Shown here in pieces: positions 19,707 through 30,241 of a DNA stretch of 64,000 nt. A program made the translations under genes and the position numbers. The notes below the pieces were generated by a model that worked only from the letters and a program-made list of their open reading frames with translations, made no database searches and had not been told where the DNA came from. The DNA is from Leishmania mexicana MHOM/GT/2001/U1103 (lineage: Eukaryota; Euglenozoa; Kinetoplastea; Trypanosomatida; Trypanosomatidae). How positions within the stretch are numbered: position 1 is the stretch's first letter; each line of letters starts with the position of its first letter. Where the stretch lies: the NCBI RefSeq assembly GCF_000234665.1, contig NC_018331.1, positions 62,001-126,000 on the forward strand, given 5' to 3'.

Positions 19707-21217
19707 CGTGGATACCTTCTCGTCCTTCAGCGCGAGGTGAGGCACTCCATCCATCCAGAACCTTGACACTAGTCCCCCTAGAGCTGTGAGCTTGTATGCG
19801 TGTATGCACCTGCGCGCGGGCGTGCCTTCGTGCCTCTGGGCGTGGCAAGGACAATGACGGTGTCGGTCGTACATCTGCACTGTCGTGAGGGAACGTTTTG
19901 CTTGTGGGGCATCTCTCCTCGGCCTCTTTCTCGAAGGCTTTCTGTTCGACGCAGTGTTTTTATTGTAGGTCTGTGTTACTTCTCGCTGATGACTGGAAAG
20001 CACTTCAGTGAGTCCTACGTCAGCGCCCAGTACACCCCACACCGTATGCGGGGACGTACAGGCAGCCCCTCCCCCTCCCATCCCCCCGCCTGCCAGTGCC
20101 GGAACCCCACTTCTCATGGTGACAAGGCTCGAGTGCCTACGACGTGGGGAGATGAGTGTGATACATGTCCACTGGTGTGTCGGCGCTGGGGTCCTGGGGG
20201 TGGCGCTGGCGTCGGGGGTGACCCGCGAGAGCGAACACGCTTGTGCCGTCCATGTGGTAGGCAGAGTGTCGGCGTGCCTGGAACGCATTGCACCCGGGCC
20301 TGACTGTCCTTGCTTGTGTGTGTGTGGTGTGGGGGCCTGTGTGCCACCCCTACGGGGATGCACACTAGGCGGCTGCCGGCGTGATGGGGGTGGGTGTGGG
20401 GCGACCTGCGAAGTGTGGGGCAGGGGCCGTGCTCGGATGACGGAGTCGGCGCATTGCTGCAGGGCGTGTGTAGGGCTGCTTGGCACCGTGCGATGTGCCT
20501 GTGACAGGGCCGGGGGTAGCGTGGAGTTTGGCGCCGTTCAACGTGGCGGGAGATGGACGCATTGGAGGAAAAAAATTTCTGCTGACTCGTTCTGAGTTTC
20601 TCTTCTTGTGTTCCCTGTTACCTCCAACGCGTTTCTTGTGTGTGTGATGCGCGTCGTGGTGGTCTGCTCCGCTGCCATCCTCTCACTTCCGCCCGCTTTC
20701 TGGCGCTCTGTTCTATGTGCTGTTTCAAAGGAGACGAATGCAACGGAGTCGCGTCATGTCGTTTTTCTCCTGACCAGCGGCCCTGCAACAAGGGCCGATG
20801 TGCAGGCGCTCCCTCGCCTAGACGTTGAGGGACATTCTTCGAATTTTTACTGGAGACTGCCAGTGGAGAGAAGCCATTGGTAATTTGTACTTGGAGTGCG
20901 TGTCGTGCTCTTGGAGCGTTACTAGGCTCCTTGGTGTGCCTGATATGCCAACTGGGATGCCGCCTGCACTTCAAGCACTGGCGAAGAGGTAGCGGACCTG
21001 TTAGACCACTAACCGCATGCAAACAGGGTCGGCTCTCATGATCGCGCCGCGCTCTTCCTTCCGAACCTCTTCCTCTTGTTTTTTCTGACTTCCTCACACG
21101 TGACTGCCGCTGATAACCATGTCGGCTTGACTCGCACTGCAAAAAAAAGCAGTGCTTGACTCCTTCTCAGCACAGTTCCCTGGTGCGAGCACGCGGTGGG
21201 CGCTTTGAGCAAAGTTG
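19707..21217. other. 1.5 kb intergenic region after CAND1
   Basis: Begins with the CAND1 3'UTR, which contains SIDER-like copy C, then about 0.7 kb of unmarked spacer. No coding frame is convincing. Confidence 0.65.
20023..20530 (+). mobile_element. SIDER-like degenerate retroposon, copy C
   Basis: About 0.51 kb in gene orientation, beginning GCGCCCAGTACACC as in D and E. It has private changes (GATGAGTGTGATACATGTCC where the others read GAGCGCGATGCATGG) and a 3' end (GTGGAGTTTGGCGCC) that departs from the others. It lies about 315 bases after the CAND1 stop codon, probably inside the 3'UTR. Confidence 0.75.
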
Positions 21218-22702
21218 ATGCGGCGCTGTATTCGTTTGATGTACGCGTGCAGCAGCGGTGCAATGGCTGGCGCTGCGCCTCCGCCCGCTGTGCTGGAGGC
21301 GAGCGTTAGCTCGTCTGTCAGGCTCTACCAGAAGTGTCTCAACCCAATGACCTCACCGGAGGATGTGGCAAGCTTAACAGCAGCTCTTCTTCCTTCGATC
21401 GGTAGGGGAGAGCTTGCACTGCATCAGCAGGTTCAACTACTTCGAACCCTCGCTGCACGCTCGATTCGGTACGAGGATGTCATGCTGAAGTGCCTGTGGA
21501 CTGTTTTCAAAGCCCCCTCACCCACTGACGATGACGTTTCCGTAGAGTCTCCCAAGGCGAGGCAGTGCTATTCGCTGTCTGAGCTCTCTGCGTACACGAG
21601 TAGCGCCTTCCAAGTAATGGCTGAGCAGCGGTTTCTCAACGACCCGCAGATGATGGCAGTGGCGCTTGGCCGCTGCGTAGAGTTAATCCCCTACGCGAGT
21701 TTAGATGGGCTTCGGAGCGCGTACCGCGGCTTGCGCGCCGTGAACCACATGTTCTTCAGCGTCGCGGAGGTAGCGCATCACAGCAGCGAGGTAACGGAGC
21801 GGATGACGACAAAGGAGTTTTACGAGACAGCAGACGTACCCGACGAGGAGACTCTGCGACACCAACCGAATTTGCTTGATGTGCTGTGCGGTGAAGTGGA
21901 GCTGCAACTACGACGCCTGTGCGACGCCTTTGCGAGAGCAGTACCCGGCCCATTCGATGTGGAGGACGCTTTACCTGCACCGATTGCGACAGAGGCGCTG
22001 TTCACCTCTTCGGCTGCGCGGGACACCCACGAGGCACAGTGGTTCTTGGATGTGCTGGAGGCCCTCTCCGTGGTCGGTGTGCTGCACGCCGGCACACTGG
22101 ACAGCTTAACCGCCCTTGCCAGTCGATATTGCACCCAGTCCTCCGCGGGCTTTTTCATTAAGGCCCTTACTTACGCTACGCTCATCGAGGAACGAGTGGT
22201 GGACCCGTTGACGTACGAGGAATCGGCCGCGGTGCGCGATGCGCGCCGACATCTCACGCTGCATCTCAGCGGCAAGATACTGCAGGCACGCGGCATCCAC
22301 GGGTACCTGCGGCGGCACCCCCAGGAGCTTCTACTGCTCCGCCGTTTGTTTGAGCGCGACACCGCCGAACCCACCCTTTCTCCCGACCTGTGGGACGCCG
22401 TTCGAACTATTCACGTTGCCCATCGTCACACGGTAGCTGCGTCGCAGACAAGTCGTCGACCAGTTGGGGCGCTGTTCCAGAGAATGTACGACGTGAAAGT
22501 GAAGCCGATCTCAGTCGACAACGCAGAGACGGAGCGCTTCGTGCCGCCCGAGTTCAAAACATGGCGAAGCCCCGCTGCTACAGCGCGCGGAGGCCATCCC
22601 CGAAATGGACGCACGCCGAGGCGCATGGCGTTTGGCACACGCCGCATCTCCAAAAACTACATCAAGAACAAGCGTAGGAAGTTCTGCCCAGCGGTATTTT
22701 GA
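21218..22702 (+). CDS. Hypothetical helical protein, probably mitochondrial
   Basis: A 494-residue protein I do not recognise. The N-terminus (MRRCIRLMYACSSGAMAG) is basic and hydrophobic with no acid residues, like a mitochondrial presequence. The body is rich in leucine and alanine and looks all-helical, with repeated helix pairs between about 25 and 400, as in the helical-repeat proteins linked to mitochondrial RNA metabolism in trypanosomatids; that link is inference. The last ~50 residues are strongly basic (RMAFGTRRISKNYIKNKRRK), suggesting RNA or ribosome contact. A mitoribosomal or assembly role is possible. No catalytic motif is visible. The ATG at 21218 directly follows an in-frame TTG. 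Confidence 0.82.
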   Translation: MRRCIRLMYACSSGAMAGAAPPPAVLEASVSSSVRLYQKCLNPMTSPEDVASLTAALLPSIGRGELALHQQVQLLRTLAARSIRYEDVMLKCLWTVFKAPSPTDDDVSVESPKARQCYSLSELSAYTSSAFQVMAEQRFLNDPQMMAVALGRCVELIPYASLDGLRSAYRGLRAVNHMFFSVAEVAHHSSEVTERMTTKEFYETADVPDEETLRHQPNLLDVLCGEVELQLRRLCDAFARAVPGPFDVEDALPAPIATEALFTSSAARDTHEAQWFLDVLEALSVVGVLHAGTLDSLTALASRYCTQSSAGFFIKALTYATLIEERVVDPLTYEESAAVRDARRHLTLHLSGKILQARGIHGYLRRHPQELLLLRRLFERDTAEPTLSPDLWDAVRTIHVAHRHTVAASQTSRRPVGALFQRMYDVKVKPISVDNAETERFVPPEFKTWRSPAATARGGHPRNGRTPRRMAFGTRRISKNYIKNKRRKFCPAVF

Positions 22703-23572
22703 GCAGCATACATCCACAACAGATCTGTGTCGCTCACGTGTCCCTTCGCCAAAAAAAAACGGAAAGGTGGCGAGCGACTTCTTTTTCTCTCAGAACCCCC
22801 CCTCTTCCCACCCCTCCTCTCGCCTCTTCATCCCCCTCGATCACTTCGCTCTTGGGCCGCTGCATCGCTGCGAGGGGCCTGAAGGCCGCAAAGCATGTGG
22901 GGGGGGTAGCAGGGAAGGGCTCAGAGGAGTACTGCTTGATGTCTCCTCATGATCTTCGGTGAGTACGTGTGCGCCATGTCTTTACAGAAGGAGGATTCTT
23001 CGATTGCTTTCGCGCCAGTACACTGTGCACGTGCTCGTATCACGCGGAGCCTCGTGTGAGCATGCGCATGCTCGTGTAGGCTTGTGCTCCCACTTCTGTC
23101 GTGCTTGCACCCGTGCACCAGTCAGTGAATGCGATTGGCCTCCGTGCTCGTCACGGTAGGGTGTCTGGCATCGCTCTGCGGTTGGTGTCTACTAGGGATT
23201 GTTTCTCTGTAGCACGCAACGAGTGGTGGACCAACCCGATGACAAGTGCGAACGCAGGGACCTCGTTCACATCGTTTTACTTACGTGCACCTCGTCCTCC
23301 GTCTCACGCACCTCCTCTGCCCTCCTTGTGGTGCTCACGATGCTGCATCGCGTGCGTTTCGCACTCAACCCTTCTCCACCGTGCGCCCTCACCATACCCA
23401 TGAATGTTGCTGTTGAATCACCAAATCAGAGGGGGCTCAGTTGCAAGACGCTCTATACCGGGCGCTTCCTGGCCAAGCAGCGTCGGAACTCCCTGCGCTA
23501 CGGCGCCGCGAGGAGACGCCCACGCATTGTTCAAGGCTGCGCAAAAGGAAAGCGGTCACCGAAGCTGTAGGA
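22703..23572. other. 0.87 kb intergenic region
   Basis: Starts with T/C-rich sequence at about 22780-22850, then a G-rich run near 22893-22920 and CG-rich spacer. No coding frame is supported before the ATG at 23573. Confidence 0.6.
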
Positions 23573-25783
23573 ATGCTCGATCCCAGCGAGCCGCCTCGCC
23601 CTTCTGTGCAGCGTGTAGGAAGGCCTGCGAAAGCTGGTACCGCTGTGTCGCGAGGGCGTCACCGGCATCAAGCTCCATCCGCGCCGTCGCTGGATCGCGG
23701 GGCGTATCATCTCGCCCCTCTCGACCGTGCCCTCGCGACAGTAGCGGCTCCGCACTTACCAGCACAGCCGCAGAAGACATCGCTTCCTTTTGTGCAGCTT
23801 TCCGCTCCTCTCGCCCGCCAGTTGGTGTCGAACGATGCTGTCATCGGTCCAGTGCAGATGTGGCCTGCTGTGACGTCGTCGCGTCAGCGTCGTCGCCAGG
23901 CGGCACTCAATTCGAAGGCACCGTTTGCGTTGCAACTGGAGGCGTTCATCCGCCGCGAGCATCAGCAGTACCTACACGAACACCCGCTGTGCTCTCGAGC
24001 GGATTGCCTGCACATCTTCCGGGAGGTATTTAGCACGTTTGTGAACCACTTCTCCGAGTACAAGGGCATTCTCTCCATTATTCGCGATGAGTACGACGCG
24101 GTGCTGAACGAGATGTCTGAGAAGGTGAAGCAGATGCAGGTGGAGTACCTGGAGAGCCAAACGGATCGGGAGCTGCACGCCATGGAGATCATTCAGTTGA
24201 AGGAGTCTATGAATGCGACTATTAGCAACCAAAAGGCGCAGCTCAGCGCCGCGCAGGAGCTCGTGCATGCCATGCGCGATCAGGTCACAGCAGCCGAGCA
24301 CGCGAACTCCTTACTGACCTTGGAGATGGAGCAGAAACGAAAAACGCACATGGAGGCGCAGCAGCAAGTGAAGCTGCTGTCACATGCGATGATTGAGGAG
24401 AGCACCCGCACAGCTGCGGCGCGTGAAGCGACGCGCAAGATGGAGAAGGAGAGTCAGCTGCAGGAGGCGCGCATCACCGTGCTGAAGGAGAAAGTGTCGG
24501 AGCTTGAGGAAGCGCTGAGACGGCAGACGTACGCGCAGATCGAGGGCCTCGGACACTTGCCCGCCACTGCTGCGGCAGTGGTTGCCCTGCGCGAAGCGTC
24601 GCCGTACGCCGATCGGATTCCTTGTGAAGGCGGCGACGCGACGGCTGGAACTTATTCAAAGCATTTTGTCACTCGTATTCTTGCGCACATCGATGCACTG
24701 GAGATGCAACTAGCCATGGTCCCGAAGAAGGATACGGCTGCGCCCACAGGGGCGTTCTCCATGGGCCATGTCGCGTTGCACCCTAAGTTTCTGTCGAATC
24801 CGGCGAGCTGCGACACCGTCGTGAGAGACTTTCCGGCGGCGAGAAACTCCGTGGATGCCGTGCTTCCTGTTGTAAGGGAGTGGCTGCAGCGAGAGGGTGT
24901 TGGGGAGGCCGAGGTGGAGCCAACGGATGTCATTGTCCCGCCGGGCCGCAACCCTTCGGAAGCCATGGGCTTCCTCTCTGCTACGCTGCCTGTCAAGCAC
25001 CGTCACCTCTCCTTACAGGTGGCCCTCCAGCTGATGGAGTCGATGTGGACAGCGCGGGCACAAGCTCCGGACTCATCACGGCTGCCGCAGTTTTTTCTCG
25101 AGTGGCTGCGAACGCAGGCAGGCAACCTCACGGAGGCGAAAGCACTTGGTGTCAACCTACTGGACACGTGCCAGCACAACATTCATCATCCCGACTGCCG
25201 CGCTCTGCTCGCCATTCTGAGGGGCTTTCTTCCGGAGGAGCTCGTGCGCATGTGCCGGCGCCGCATCGCGCAGCTGCGCCTCTCCACCACGACATCCACT
25301 GCTACTCTTCACAACATGATGGCGTTCGACGCCTTCTTTGTTGAGGTGCGCGCGGTTTGCCCGGAGAAGTCGTTGGCCAACATGCTCCATCTGCGTTTCA
25401 CCGTTTTTCGCACTAGAAATGAGGCGGGGGAGGTTAAACTGGGTCATCTGCTCTCCGAGGACTCCTACTTTGTGACGCTGTTCAAGCAGCAGTGGCTGCA
25501 GGAAGTGGAGGCCTTTACGCTGCGCGTGGTCGAGGGCATCCGCGATGAAAGCGACGAGAAACGAAACAGTGCTTCCCTCGCCACGGCAACGCGCGTCCTG
25601 CAACGGCTTGACGCGGCTCTGGGCAAGGAGGTCTACACGTACGTTTCCCTCGCAAGTCAGCGACCTGTCATCGATATTTCTGCCACCGAAGGCAGCACAG
25701 TCCCACTGGACGCGATGCTAAACCGTTTTCGCACCTCTGTGCTGCTTTATCGCCGTAGCCCCGAGGAGCTGGTGGATATCTAA
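23573..25783 (+). CDS. TSNAXIP1-like coiled-coil protein
   Basis: A 736-residue protein. Residues about 120-220 match the N-terminal domain of translin-associated factor X-interacting protein 1: a LQLEAFIRREHQ helix, then FREVFSTFVNHFSEYKGILS and IIRDEYDAVL. A long heptad-rich coiled coil follows to about residue 315, with runs of Glu, Lys, Gln and Met. The C-terminal half (about 440-736) is mixed helical without a motif I can name. Family members in other eukaryotes are linked to cilia and sperm flagella, so an axonemal or flagellar role is plausible but inferred. The frame is open further upstream only from a TTG; the ATG at 23573 (MLDPSEPP) is the first real start. Confidence 0.82.
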   Translation: MLDPSEPPRPSVQRVGRPAKAGTAVSRGRHRHQAPSAPSLDRGAYHLAPLDRALATVAAPHLPAQPQKTSLPFVQLSAPLARQLVSNDAVIGPVQMWPAVTSSRQRRRQAALNSKAPFALQLEAFIRREHQQYLHEHPLCSRADCLHIFREVFSTFVNHFSEYKGILSIIRDEYDAVLNEMSEKVKQMQVEYLESQTDRELHAMEIIQLKESMNATISNQKAQLSAAQELVHAMRDQVTAAEHANSLLTLEMEQKRKTHMEAQQQVKLLSHAMIEESTRTAAAREATRKMEKESQLQEARITVLKEKVSELEEALRRQTYAQIEGLGHLPATAAAVVALREASPYADRIPCEGGDATAGTYSKHFVTRILAHIDALEMQLAMVPKKDTAAPTGAFSMGHVALHPKFLSNPASCDTVVRDFPAARNSVDAVLPVVREWLQREGVGEAEVEPTDVIVPPGRNPSEAMGFLSATLPVKHRHLSLQVALQLMESMWTARAQAPDSSRLPQFFLEWLRTQAGNLTEAKALGVNLLDTCQHNIHHPDCRALLAILRGFLPEELVRMCRRRIAQLRLSTTTSTATLHNMMAFDAFFVEVRAVCPEKSLANMLHLRFTVFRTRNEAGEVKLGHLLSEDSYFVTLFKQQWLQEVEAFTLRVVEGIRDESDEKRNSASLATATRVLQRLDAALGKEVYTYVSLASQRPVIDISATEGSTVPLDAMLNRFRTSVLLYRRSPEELVDI

Positions 25784-26608
25784 ACTTCGTTCTCCGCAGA
25801 CACTGAATACGGTTTCTTATTCCACTCTCGCACATACGGGTGCCGACCACCGCTGCTTCCTCCGTGACACCGATGCGGCGTACTCTTGTGTGTGCGTGTC
25901 TTCGATGTACGATATTGTGTCGCCTACGCTTTTTCTTTGTTGTCATGTGTTTAACGCGCGTTGCTCTTGCTTACACATTACACAGACGATTCAAACCGCA
26001 CTGGTGCGACTCCGAAAAAATACGCGATCAGACGACGCGCCTAATACATGCGAATGGGGGTGTGCATCGCATCATACAACTTCGGCCCGTTTATCACGGG
26101 TGGGCGCTGCTGTGACCACTCCTTCCTTCTTTGGGTCGCACCTGTCAGGAAGGGGGTGCCCTTTTCCTGTAACGTCGGCGCTGCACTGGGGCAACTGTGC
26201 CCCCCTTTTTTGTGCTAGCACCACATGAGCGAGTTGTGGGCTACCGCTTCTGCTTCCGCTCGCTGTTGCGGTCGGCGGTGCGACAACTGTTTTGATTTCG
26301 TGGGTTTGCCTCACCCGCACGAATGTTTTTTTTTTTTCAGTTTGCTTGCTCGTGTTCCTCTGCGCCTTTTCTTTGCCCCAAATTTCGTCATGGATGGTGC
26401 CGTGGCTCTACTCCTGTCATGTGCGCGCTACCATGCACACCAGGTTGACAACGTCTGCACTCACCCACAGACACACTTATAGGCACGGATAGAGGCGGGT
26501 GCTGGTGGAAGGGGCGTGTGCCGTCGCAGCGCGATATCCATAGCGAAGAGGGAGATAATACGAGGCAGTACCGGCTCAGTCTGCACCGTGGCTCCCCCCG
26601 GGTACGCC
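25784..26608. other. 0.83 kb intergenic region
   Basis: Spacer between the coiled-coil gene and the RNase III-like gene. It contains a T-rich tract at about 26325-26343 ending in CAG, a good candidate splice-acceptor region for the downstream gene. No coding frame is supported. Confidence 0.55.
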
Positions 26609-27898
26609 ATGAAGCGGACATGTCGCTCTCTGCGACGGTTTTCTGCAGGGCCGTTTGACTTAGCGCATTCGATCTGCAGAGGCGTGGTGATTTCTTCCTC
26701 TGCTCGTGCTGCCTCATCGCGAAATCCGGTCACACCGCGCACAGAAAGCTCGTCCTTCGCACGTCAGGCCGCGAGAATGACACCATCGCAGACAACTGTT
26801 TCACTGGACACCAACCTGCGCAAAACCCTCAGAGGTCTGCTCATTGAACGTCTGTGCAGTCCGACACAGCCCCTACCGACAAAGCACTTGTATGATGAGC
26901 TGACGAATCGCTCGCGCCTCGTGGAGGAGTTTCATTTCTCGAAGACGTCACGCCGCATCACCCGCCAACGGCTCGCACTGCAGTTCTTGCGCCGATACAA
27001 CGTGCTGTTGCACGGCCTCCTCTTTTATTCGGAGGGCACGCACACGTGGAATACGACGACGGAGTTTCATCGTCTCGCCATCCTTGGAGAGTCTGTGCTG
27101 TTGACCGAGGTGCGCACCCGGTTGCTGAAGCTCTTTCCTGCCATGCCGTATACGGCGTACGTGCAGAGTTTGCCTCACATGGTCGGTGAGGAAGCACTGG
27201 CGGCCGCTTTTGACCGGTATGAGATGCAGAACATTGTCGGTGTCAAACCATCAAACCGACGCAGCGGCACGCCGCTTACTCGAATGCAGAAAAGCCATAT
27301 GCTATGCGCTATTATAGCCGAGATGTACTGGTTTACAGCTCGCACGAAGCCCACCGACTTGACGCACAACAACGCGCTCTTCCCTCCATCCGACGTGCTC
27401 ATCTTGCACGTGCTGTCCACCCATCTGCTCGAAAACTTGCCAGCGGAGCTCATCTACAACGTCGTCGAGCCAATCGTGGCGGACATCAAGCGCGTGTGGG
27501 TGAACGAGCCGATGTCGTTGCCGTCACAACTGCGCCTTACCCCGCGCACTGTCGGTGCCCTCTCTCTCAATGCTGTCCCTGTTGAGCCCCGTTGCACCGC
27601 CAAGGAAGACTGTGTCACGTCGCGACAGAAAAAGCACGAGGAGGCTCATCGCCGACAACACGCGCTTACCCGCGAACCGGACCACAGCTGCGTCAAGTCC
27701 TTCATGCAACCCTCCTGCAACTACCACATATTTGACGGTCCGCGGTATCAGATACTCAGCTCAGATAATCGCGTTGCACCACTGCCGCTTGGACAAGAGC
27801 GTAGCAGTCTTCCCGCTTCGTCCGTGTGTACCGTCGGTGACAATGCGGACCGCGCCGCACGTGCGATGGAGCTTGCCAAGATGGCGGAGCAGTGGTGA
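26609..27898 (+). CDS. RNase III-fold-like mitochondrial protein, likely catalytically dead
   Basis: A 429-residue protein. Residues 1-40 (MKRTCRSLRRFSAG...) are a good mitochondrial presequence. Residues about 75-310 follow the RNase III layout: a helix corresponding to the signature motif reads HRLAILGESVLL at about 154-165 where active enzymes have ERLEFLGDAVL, so the first Glu is His and the Asp is Glu. A later helix pair (MLCAIIAEMYWFTA, and LENLPAELIYNVVEPIV) fits the rest of the fold. In trypanosomatids, inactive RNase III-like proteins occur in the mitochondrial ribosome (mL44/mL57 type) and in the RNA-editing complex (KREPB type); either would fit. The last ~100 residues look disordered. 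The ATG at 26609 is preceded by an in-frame GTG that is unlikely to be used. Confidence 0.75.
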   Translation: MKRTCRSLRRFSAGPFDLAHSICRGVVISSSARAASSRNPVTPRTESSSFARQAARMTPSQTTVSLDTNLRKTLRGLLIERLCSPTQPLPTKHLYDELTNRSRLVEEFHFSKTSRRITRQRLALQFLRRYNVLLHGLLFYSEGTHTWNTTTEFHRLAILGESVLLTEVRTRLLKLFPAMPYTAYVQSLPHMVGEEALAAAFDRYEMQNIVGVKPSNRRSGTPLTRMQKSHMLCAIIAEMYWFTARTKPTDLTHNNALFPPSDVLILHVLSTHLLENLPAELIYNVVEPIVADIKRVWVNEPMSLPSQLRLTPRTVGALSLNAVPVEPRCTAKEDCVTSRQKKHEEAHRRQHALTREPDHSCVKSFMQPSCNYHIFDGPRYQILSSDNRVAPLPLGQERSSLPASSVCTVGDNADRAARAMELAKMAEQW

Positions 27899-27939
27899 CA
27901 TGTCTCGTTGGGCGAGTGGCAGTGGTGCCCTTTTGGTCC

Positions 27940-27975
27940 CACCCACACACACACACCCACCCACACACACACGCA
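27940..27975. repeat. (AC)n/(ACCC)n microsatellite
   Basis: Imperfect CACA and CACCC repeats just downstream of the RNase III-like gene stop codon, probably within its 3'UTR. Confidence 0.75.
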
Positions 27976-28925
27976 AAGGAGCCTCCGCCGCGTCTTTTAG
28001 GGCGTGCTGTCTCTACCTCTGCGTACGCGTGTATGCGCCGTCCTGTTTCTACACGACACTAAAGTGAAAAAAAAATGAAGCACATGAATATGTGCAGTTT
28101 GTGCTTCTTCTTGCTGCTCTCTGCCCTCGCCCCCGCCTGTGCGGTGTGCACGCGTTTGAGTGAGCTGAGGATGCGCCGTCAGTGACTTGGCGTGGTGGTG
28201 GGCCACTGGCAACGTACTGTGGCACCTCGACACGGCTGCACTGCTTCAGCATGCATACTGTGCGATGAGTGAGTGGGTGGGCATCCTTTTGACGTCTGAA
28301 CTGGCGGCTCGGCTGGACTGCGCTTGCACTCCTGCCCCTCCAAAAGGCGGCGTCCTGTTTCAGTGTACGTTCTCATCTCCTCACTTTCTCTTGCACACTC
28401 CTTCCCTGGGTTCATCTCTCGCCTCCGTTCCTTCCCTTTCGGACTTTCCATGTTTGCCAAGCACAGAGCCCCTCTCTCATACCTGTCCTACCTCGCAGCT
28501 TCAGGGTATTACCTCTTATCATCGGAAGTTTCACCCACGGGCCTATACATACACACACACTCAACTTCTCCTTGCTCCAATACTCCCCCTCTGTGATTTC
28601 CGCGGACTGTCGTGCGACGCTCCTGGAAGCGGCATCAACTACGCACGCGCATGGGCAAACATTCATCCCACTCGAACATAGACTGCGGCGAAGTCTCGCC
28701 CTAGGCAGCAGATACAGACACCCGGCAATCGCACTCTGCCCTTGCGACCTCCTCTGCCTTCCCCAGGCCAGTCCACCCGCAGCTGCCCGCCGTCCCAAGG
28801 AGGGACAGAGAACTTTTTCTGAGCCCTACTACTGCACCCCTCACACCTTCTCTACCCTCTGCTCCTCCCACACACGCACCTTCCTCAGCGAGCGGCACCA
28901 GTATTCGCTCTTCAGCGATGGTGTT

Positions 28926-28956
28926 CCTCGTCTAGACGAGGCCCCGACTCGAGTCG
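28926..28956. repeat. Two adjacent perfect palindromes
   Basis: CCTCGTCTAGACGAGG at 28926-28941 is a perfect 16-base palindrome. Three bases later, CGACTCGAGTCG at 28945-28956 is a perfect 12-base palindrome. They sit where pyrimidine-rich spacer gives way to the GC-balanced coding-like block. Confidence 0.85.
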
Positions 28957-29188
28957 AGTTCGCCTGATCGGACCCAAACAACAGTCCCCGTGCACGGTCT
29001 GATGCAGCACCACCGGCATAACCTCTCTCACATGTTTGCATAGATCACCTGACGACTGCACAGGTGGCAGGCCGTACCCCATCCTCCCTGGGCCCATCGG
29101 GAGTCCAAGGAGGGACGGCCCTTGCATATCAAAACCCTTCATCTGACGCGGGAGGGGGGATCGCCCTCCACCTCCTCCGCCACGCCCC

Positions 29189-29220
29189 GGGGAGGGGGGG
29201 GGGCGTTGACCCCCCTCCCC
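29189..29220. repeat. G-run/C-run inverted repeat, strong hairpin
   Basis: GGGGAGGGGGG at 29189-29199 pairs perfectly with CCCCCCTCCCC at 29210-29220 around a 10-base loop. The G arm continues for four more bases, so it could also form a quadruplex. Confidence 0.85.
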
Positions 29221-30210
29221 GAGCGCTACATGCGTACGCTCAGCGACGGGATTCACCGCAAGCAGAGCCAGTGCCATCACGGCTCGCCTCACACCGGAGG
29301 ACGCCTTTCCAGCCATTCACAGAAGCCTTCGAGAGCCTCAGCAGGAAGAGGCTGTCCCAGGCCGACGGCAATGCTCTTCACCACGTGGCGCAGCGGCTCG
29401 TGTCGAGAATCGACCGCATCGCCACGCGTCAACAGGGCCAGCAAGCCGCATGCCCATCACAGAACCGCCCTTGCCGGAGTCCTTTGATGCTGCGCTGAGC
29501 GGGGCTGTGGGACCCGTGGCCCCGACGTTGCCGCTGTCTGGTGACGTTGTGGGTGGGCGGCGGCAACAACGGGGAACGCGAGGCTGCCGCACACGGCACC
29601 TTCTCCTCAAGAGTGGCGAGACCTTTGCGAACCAGAAGATAATGGCTTACCAGGTGATGAAGGTCAAGCGTTTTCCAGCTGAGAGAGGATGCACCATGCA
29701 GGCTGCCTCCAACAACCCATCGGCCGCATGCGACACCGCGTGCGCCCGGGACATCGGCCACCCGGACAACGAGGACAGCGTGCACGCCTTGAAGGCGGCC
29801 TTCGACCTCTCTGTGACGCAAGCGCGGCACGGATGGCGTTTCGTTCTCCGAGACCCTCGAACCGAAAGACGAGGCCCGTAGTGGACGGAATAGCCGAAGC
29901 CTTCTACGCTGAGCCGGAGGCCGCAGCGTGGGGACGCGCTAGCCAGCACCAACGGACCAAACGCGTCGCCGTCATCACGAGACACAGAGGCCCTCCCACC
30001 ACCCACCATCTAAACAGCAAGACAAGGGGCGGCGGAGGAGGGGGCCCAGGCGTGAGCACTCAAGGTGGCAGCAACGGGAGAAAAATGCGCCGCCAACGTC
30101 CTCGTGCGACTCTTGACGCCAAGTCCCCTTCCACACACCCTCCTCCGAGGGCACGCACCTTACCTCTAAAAGATCTTTCATCGCGGGCGCGGAGGTAATG
30201 TTGAAAGCCC

Positions 30211-30241
30211 ATCACACACACAAACACACACACACACACAC
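30211..30241. repeat. (AC)n microsatellite
   Basis: An almost pure CA run of about 30 bases inside the degenerate block, interrupted once by AAA. Confidence 0.8.
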
